In this document: positions 58,323 through 64,000 of the stretch, piece by piece | Numbering within the stretch: position 1 is the first letter of the stretch | How the letters are laid out: the number at the start of each line of letters is the position of its first letter | Assembly: GCF_039134705.1 (NCBI RefSeq) | Contig: NZ_CP146256.1 | Span: forward strand, 248,001 to 312,000 | Reading direction: 5' to 3' | From: Kineothrix sp. IPX-CK | Lineage (GTDB): Bacteria > Bacillota > Clostridia > Lachnospirales > Lachnospiraceae | DNA: 64,000 nt | Made by a program: the position numbers and the translations under genes | The notes under the pieces: generated by a model | The model's input: only the letters and a program-made list of their open reading frames with translations | The model's database searches: none | What the model was told of the DNA's origin: nothing

Positions 58323-59528
58323 ATGGCAAATGTCAGGGAATATTTGCGCTCCAAGGAAAAGAGAAAGAGCGGAAATCGCAATATTAATTATAAAGAGAGA
58401 ATAAGAAGCCATAAGGTGACGAGTTTCTACAGAGTCTTATTAGGCATCCTATTGATAGCCGCCATTGCCGCAATTGTTTTTGTAAGCTGGCAGAACAGGT
58501 CCTACAGCGAGAGTATAGTGACCAGCTCCGTTCCTGTTTCAAAAGTGGAGGGTTCTTACTATTGTTCTTTGGGGACGAGTATCCTCACGTACAGTAAGGA
58601 TGGAGCTAACTGTATGGATAATAAGGGGAATGTACAGTGGAATCAGACCTATGAGATGCAAAATCCCATGGTGGATGTGAACGGTTCTGTAGTTGCGATA
58701 GGCGATTACAATGGCAGAACGATATATGTAATGAACGAAACGGGAAGCATGGGAGAAATAACTACGAATATGCCTATCCGGAATTTCTGTGTTGCAAAAA
58801 ACGGTGTGGTTGCCGCGATACTGGACGATGCGAATATTACGAGAATCAACCTGTTTGATACTGCAGGAAACATATTAGTAAAGGCCGAAACTACTATGGA
58901 CAAGTCGGGCTATCCCATAGATATCAGCATTTCTCCTAACGGCGAACTGCTTGCCATTTCTTATTTTTATGTGGATAGCGGCAAGATGAAGTCCTCCATA
59001 GCATTTCACAATTTCGGAGAGGTAGGGCAGAACCAATCTTCGGACCGATTCGTCAGCGGCTATGATTATCAGGGAACTGTGGTGCCTTTTATTAAATTTA
59101 TAAATTCAAGTACTGTTTTTGCGGTAGCTGATGATAGAATTATGTTCTTTACCGGAGATCAGAAGCCTACCAGTGCGGCGGAGAATCTCCTTGTTGAAGA
59201 GGTGCAGAGCCTTTTTTACAGTGACCAATACGTGGGATTGGTGTTTCTGGATACGGAAGGCGATGCAAAATACCGTCTGGATGTATATAATACAGAAGGA
59301 AGGCTTGTGACCACTAAGAAGTTCGATACGGAATACAAAGATATTATTTTTGATAAAGACGATATTATTATTTATGGCGATACCGAATACAGCGTAAGCA
59401 ATATGCAGGGAGTGGAACGCTTCAAGGCGGCATTTGAGGAAACAGCCTATTTGTTTGCTCCCACAGAAAAAACGAACCGCTATATCATGATGACTCAAGA
59501 TGGGTTGAACATAATCGAAATGAAATAG
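58323..59528 (+). CDS. DUF5711 family membrane-anchored beta-propeller-like protein
   Basis: 401 residues. A basic cytoplasmic N-terminus (to about 35), one transmembrane helix (about 37-58), then an extracellular domain made of repeated short strands with NGS/D-G turns (VVAIGDYNGRTIYVMNETG, GVVAAILDDANITRINLFD), as in beta-propellers. Family DUF5711; function unknown. It lies 11 bases before the CvpA-like gene, so the two are probably co-expressed. Confidence 0.82.
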   Translation: MANVREYLRSKEKRKSGNRNINYKERIRSHKVTSFYRVLLGILLIAAIAAIVFVSWQNRSYSESIVTSSVPVSKVEGSYYCSLGTSILTYSKDGANCMDNKGNVQWNQTYEMQNPMVDVNGSVVAIGDYNGRTIYVMNETGSMGEITTNMPIRNFCVAKNGVVAAILDDANITRINLFDTAGNILVKAETTMDKSGYPIDISISPNGELLAISYFYVDSGKMKSSIAFHNFGEVGQNQSSDRFVSGYDYQGTVVPFIKFINSSTVFAVADDRIMFFTGDQKPTSAAENLLVEEVQSLFYSDQYVGLVFLDTEGDAKYRLDVYNTEGRLVTTKKFDTEYKDIIFDKDDIIIYGDTEYSVSNMQGVERFKAAFEETAYLFAPTEKTNRYIMMTQDGLNIIEMK

Positions 59529-59539
59529 GAGCGAAATAG

Positions 59540-60013
59540 GTGAATTTACTAGTAATAATTTTTATCGCGTTTGCGCTGTGGCGTGCTTTAAGAGGATTTA
59601 AAAACGGATTTGCAAAAGAAGTGAACAGCTTGGTGTCCTTATTCATGGCCTTAGTTGTGCTTTCCATGGCACTTCTGCTTTTTGCCAGCGTTATGGAGAA
59701 AAACACGAAGACCATAATAATCTCTGTTGTTCTGTTAGTTGCGGTAAGCATGGTGTATCGTTTGATAGGTGTATTGATGAAGTCGTTAGAAACTATCGCA
59801 AAACTTCCGGTTATCAACCTTATCAATAAGCTGCTCGGTATTGGGGCAGGTGCTTTAGAGGTGCTGGCTGTGTTTTGGATCATATATGTCATTATAGGAA
59901 GCTTTCCTACGGGACAGTTCGGTGAAAAAGTTATGGAGTGGACGCACCAGAGTACAATTCTCGTAAACATATACAATAAAAATTACATCGCCAATTGGAT
60001 TGCAATGTTATAA
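59540..60013 (+). CDS. CvpA-family membrane protein
   Basis: 157 residues with four predicted transmembrane helices. FALWRALRGFKNGFAKEVNSLVSL and INKLLGIGAGALEVLAVFWI match CvpA (colicin V production) proteins. GTG start preceded by AGGAGCG. In other bacteria CvpA affects envelope integrity and secretion; the role here is not known. Last gene before the rRNA operon. Confidence 0.8.
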   Translation: MNLLVIIFIAFALWRALRGFKNGFAKEVNSLVSLFMALVVLSMALLLFASVMEKNTKTIIISVVLLVAVSMVYRLIGVLMKSLETIAKLPVINLINKLLGIGAGALEVLAVFWIIYVIIGSFPTGQFGEKVMEWTHQSTILVNIYNKNYIANWIAML

Positions 60014-60409
60014 TTAATAAGTCTTAATCGGGGCATTATACCCATTATATATAGAAGAAAAAAGGTCAATAAAAAATCCTTAAAAATTTTTCCAAAAATG
60101 TGTTGACAATCCCTCATCAGTAATGATATACTCATCTTCGTTGCCGACAAAGAATGACAGAGCGGCAGCGGGCAGAACCTTGACAAATAAACAGTAATGC
60201 AACCCTGAAAATTCTTAAATGAGAGCATGCCCCGGAAGGGGAACATGCAGTATCATGAATGAAAATTCAGAGAACGGCATCCGAAAGGATGCAACCTAAA
60301 AAACAGTAAAAGTCGTAACGGGAAGAGGAAGCTCGTAAAGAGCGGAGAAAGCCCGGAATGACTACGGGAAAAGATTAGCCAAAGTTAATCTTGGATCGGA
60401 GAGAACTTT
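60014..60409 (+). promoter_or_regulatory. rrn: rRNA operon promoter and leader
   Basis: A near-consensus promoter: TTGACA (60103-60108), 18 bases, TATACT (60127-60132). About 270 bases of leader follow, with a hairpin GCATGCCCC/GGGGAACATGC near 60225-60247. No gene is present. AT-rich sequence before the -35 could serve as an UP element. Confidence 0.85.
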
Positions 60410-61948
<1,539 letters not shown>

Positions 61949-62224
61949 AAGAAGAAGTAGGGGTTGTATTACTGTTTAGCTGTTAAGGAAAGGTATTGCC
62001 TGTTAAAAAGACAGGGAATAGCAAAGAAGGAACATGTGGAAAGGGTTCGCCCTGAGAGATGTGTACCTTCTGGAAGGATTGCACCTCGAGGCATAGCCTC
62101 TCGGTCGCGTCGAAGACGCTAATAGATTTAAGAAAAAAAGTCTGGGAAAACGAGTTCTCCCATCCATTTGTCCTTAAATCTGCAATCCCGATCTGATTTT
62201 AATCAGATTTATCAGCACGAAAAT

Positions 62225-62341
62225 TCTGGTGGCGATGCGCTTAGGGGAGACACCCGTTCTCATCCCGAACACGAAGGTTAAGACTTAAGCGGCCGATGGT
62301 ACTATGCTGGAGACGGCATGGGAGAGCAGGTGGCTGCCAGA
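62225..62341 (+). rRNA. rrf: 5S ribosomal RNA (inside the 16S-23S spacer)
   Basis: 117 nt. TCTGGTGGC pairs with GCTGCCAGA as the terminal stem. The conserved blocks CACCCGTTCTCATCCCGAAC and GGCCGATGGTACTATGC are present. It sits before the tRNA-Ala and 23S genes rather than after 23S. Confidence 0.95.
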
Positions 62342-62346
62342 TTTAC

Positions 62347-62419
62347 GGGGGCATAGCTCAGTTGGGAGAGCACCTGCCTTGCAAGCAGGGGGTCGAGAGT
62401 TCGAATCTCTCTGTCTCCA
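62347..62419 (+). tRNA. tRNA-Ala (anticodon TGC)
   Basis: 73 nt. GGGGGCA acceptor arm, CCTGC-CTTGCAA-GCAGG anticodon arm giving TGC, T-arm AGAGTTCGAATCTCT. CCA is not encoded. It lies five bases after 5S in the rRNA operon spacer. Confidence 0.96.
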
Positions 62420-62598
62420 TCGTCGAGGAACTGGAACGAGCAGAATACGCTCGTAGCAAGTAAGATCCAGGAAAGCGACGAAAAGGGAAGGAAGCAAGCA
62501 TTGTTCCGTACCGGAAAAGAACCGTACCTTGAAAACCGAATACCGAAAAACAATCAAGTATCAAAGACATCCGAGGTCCATCCGAAAGGATGGGCAAC

Positions 62599-62634
62599 AA
62601 GTGAAGGACACTTGTAAAAGTGAAGGACACTTGT
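62599..62634 (+). repeat. Tandem hairpin repeat in the tRNA-Ala-23S spacer
   Basis: AAGTGAAGGACACTTGT occurs twice (62599-62615 and 62618-62634), two bases apart. Each copy is itself a small palindrome (AAGTG/CACTT). It lies in the pre-23S leader; it may form processing stems or be a slippage product. Confidence 0.6.
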
Positions 62635-62742
62635 ATTTATAAATGTTAGAGACAAAAGTCTGACGAAAGTCAGTCGCTGAACGAGCGAAAGCTCGCAGAC
62701 AGCAGACCAGCCTGCGTTCCTCACGCTAGAGGGACGAGAACA

Positions 62743-64000
62743 GGTTAAGCAAGAAAGAGCACAGGGTGGATGCCTTGGCACTGAGAGCCGAAGAAAGACG
62801 TGATAAGCTGCGAAAAGCTGCGGGGAGGAGCAAATATCCTATGATCCGCAGATATCTGAATGGGGAGACCCACATAAGAAGACCTTATGTATCCTTACGT
62901 GAATCCATAGCGTAAGGAAGGGAACCCGGTGAACTGAAACATCTAAGTAGCCGGAGGAGAAGAAAACAACAGTGATTTCCGAAGTAGCGGCGAGCGAACC
63001 GGAAGGAGCCCAAACCGGAGTGCGTGCACTCCGGGGTTCGGACCGCATCAACTGATTCAGGAAGGGTAACGGAATGGTCCTGGAAAGACCAGCCAGAGAG
63101 GGTGAGAGCCCCGTACGTGAAACCAGACCAGACAGAGCGGTATCCAGAGTACCACGAGACACGAGAAACCTTGTGGGAATGAGCGGGGACCACCCCGTAA
63201 GGCTAAATACTCCTCAGTGACCGATAGCGCATAGTACTGTGAAGGAAAGGTGAAAAGGACCCCGGGAGGGGAGTGAAAGAGAACCTGAAACCCTGTGTTT
63301 ACAAGCTGTGGGACCACGTTAAGGTGGGACCGCGTACTTTTTGTAGAACGGTCCGGCGAGTTGTGCATACTGGCAAGGTTAAGCACTTAAGGTGTGGAGC
63401 CGAAGGGAAACCGAGCCTTAATAGGGCGCAAATATCAACTAAGTTGATATAGTCAGTATGTGCAGACCCGAAACCGGGTGATCTATCCATGTCCAGGTTG
63501 AAGTTGCCGTAAAAGGCAATGGAGGACCGAACGCACATCCGTTGAAAAGGGTGGCGATGAGGTGTGGATAGGGGAGAAATTCCAATCGAACCCGGAGATA
63601 GCTGGTTCTCCTCGAAATAGCTTTAGGGCTAGCCTCATAAAAAGTCTTGCGGAGGTAGAGCACTGAATACCCTAGGGGGCGTCAAAGCTTACCGAAGGTT
63701 ATCAAACTCCGAATGCCGTGAAGATGTTATATGGGAGTCAGACTGCACGAGATAAGTTGGGCAGTCAAAAGGGAAAGAGCCCAGACCTACAGCTAAGGTC
63801 CCAAAGTGCGTGTTAAGTGGAAAAGGATGTGGGATTTCAAAGACAACTAGGATGTTGGCTCAGAAGCAGCCACACATTCAAAGAGTGCGTAATAGCTCAC
63901 TAGTCGAGAGGTCCTGCGCCGAAAATGTCCGGGGCTGAAACACGACACCGAAGCTTAGGAATCATACATTCGTATGATTGGTAGAGGAGCATTGCTGATG
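62743..64000 (+). rRNA. rrl: 23S ribosomal RNA, 3' partial
   Basis: Begins near GGTTAAGC followed by GGTGGATGCCTTGGCA, the usual 23S 5' end. Domain I and II signatures continue to the window end. About 1,260 of roughly 2,900 nt are present. The exact 5' end is approximate. Confidence 0.96.

Overview
The window looks like a chromosomal segment of an anaerobic Firmicute, most probably Lachnospiraceae (Clostridium cluster XIVa). The grounds are the 16S rRNA signature at about 60410-61942, the anaerobic radical-SAM activase at the left edge, ferredoxin, flavodoxin and formate-channel genes, paired YesM/YesN-type sugar regulators, and small-protein families (DUF1858, DUF438, DUF1538, DUF5711, DUF6773) common in that group. 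No phage, integrase, transposase or CRISPR array was seen.

1-19745 is mostly a carbohydrate locus. After an NrdG-like activase fragment and a small kinase-fold protein comes a first ABC importer (lipoprotein plus two permeases) with its sensor kinase and AraC-type response regulator. A second importer follows, with two family GH65 phosphorylases, a LacI repressor, beta-phosphoglucomutase, a membrane-anchored beta-helix glycosidase and an anchored F5/8-type (CBM32-like) protein. The inferred route is: cut an alpha-glucan outside the cell, import the oligosaccharide, phosphorolyse it to beta-glucose 1-phosphate, and isomerise that to glucose 6-phosphate. Three matching 14-bp palindromes, one abutting a near-consensus promoter, are the likely LacI operators.

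20101-31134 holds a SulP transporter with a divergent LysR gene, an FNT channel, and an operon of ferredoxin, cupin, DUF438/hemerythrin/PAS and DUF1858 genes next to an FNR-like regulator with a good FNR box at class II spacing. Then come a NapH-like/PadR/flavodoxin operon with twin palindromes over its promoter, and a DUF1538 membrane protein with two P-II-like proteins. 31213-36800 holds a decayed EFR1-type flavodoxin/ferredoxin gene, a GAP/LysE-like membrane protein under a guanidine-I (ykkC) riboswitch with its own promoter, and a siderophore ABC importer with a divergent AraC regulator.

38109-43305 is an AT-rich vanG-like cluster (R, S, D,D-carboxypeptidase, ligase, racemase) that is reduced compared with full vanG operons. 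43492-48408 is a two-component system plus FtsX-type ABC exporter on the minus strand. A tRNA-Ser, phosphofructokinase, dnaX-ybaB-recR and galactose mutarotase follow. 53748-56680 is an accessory island with a CAT-type acetyltransferase, a protein of unknown function and a BAAT-type hydrolase. After an XRE/DUF6773 pair and three poorly known envelope proteins, the window ends in an rRNA operon with the unusual order 16S-5S-tRNA-Ala-23S; the 23S runs off the end.

All assignments come from reading the sequence without database searches. Family names rest on motif recognition. Substrates, ligands and regulator-site pairings are inference.
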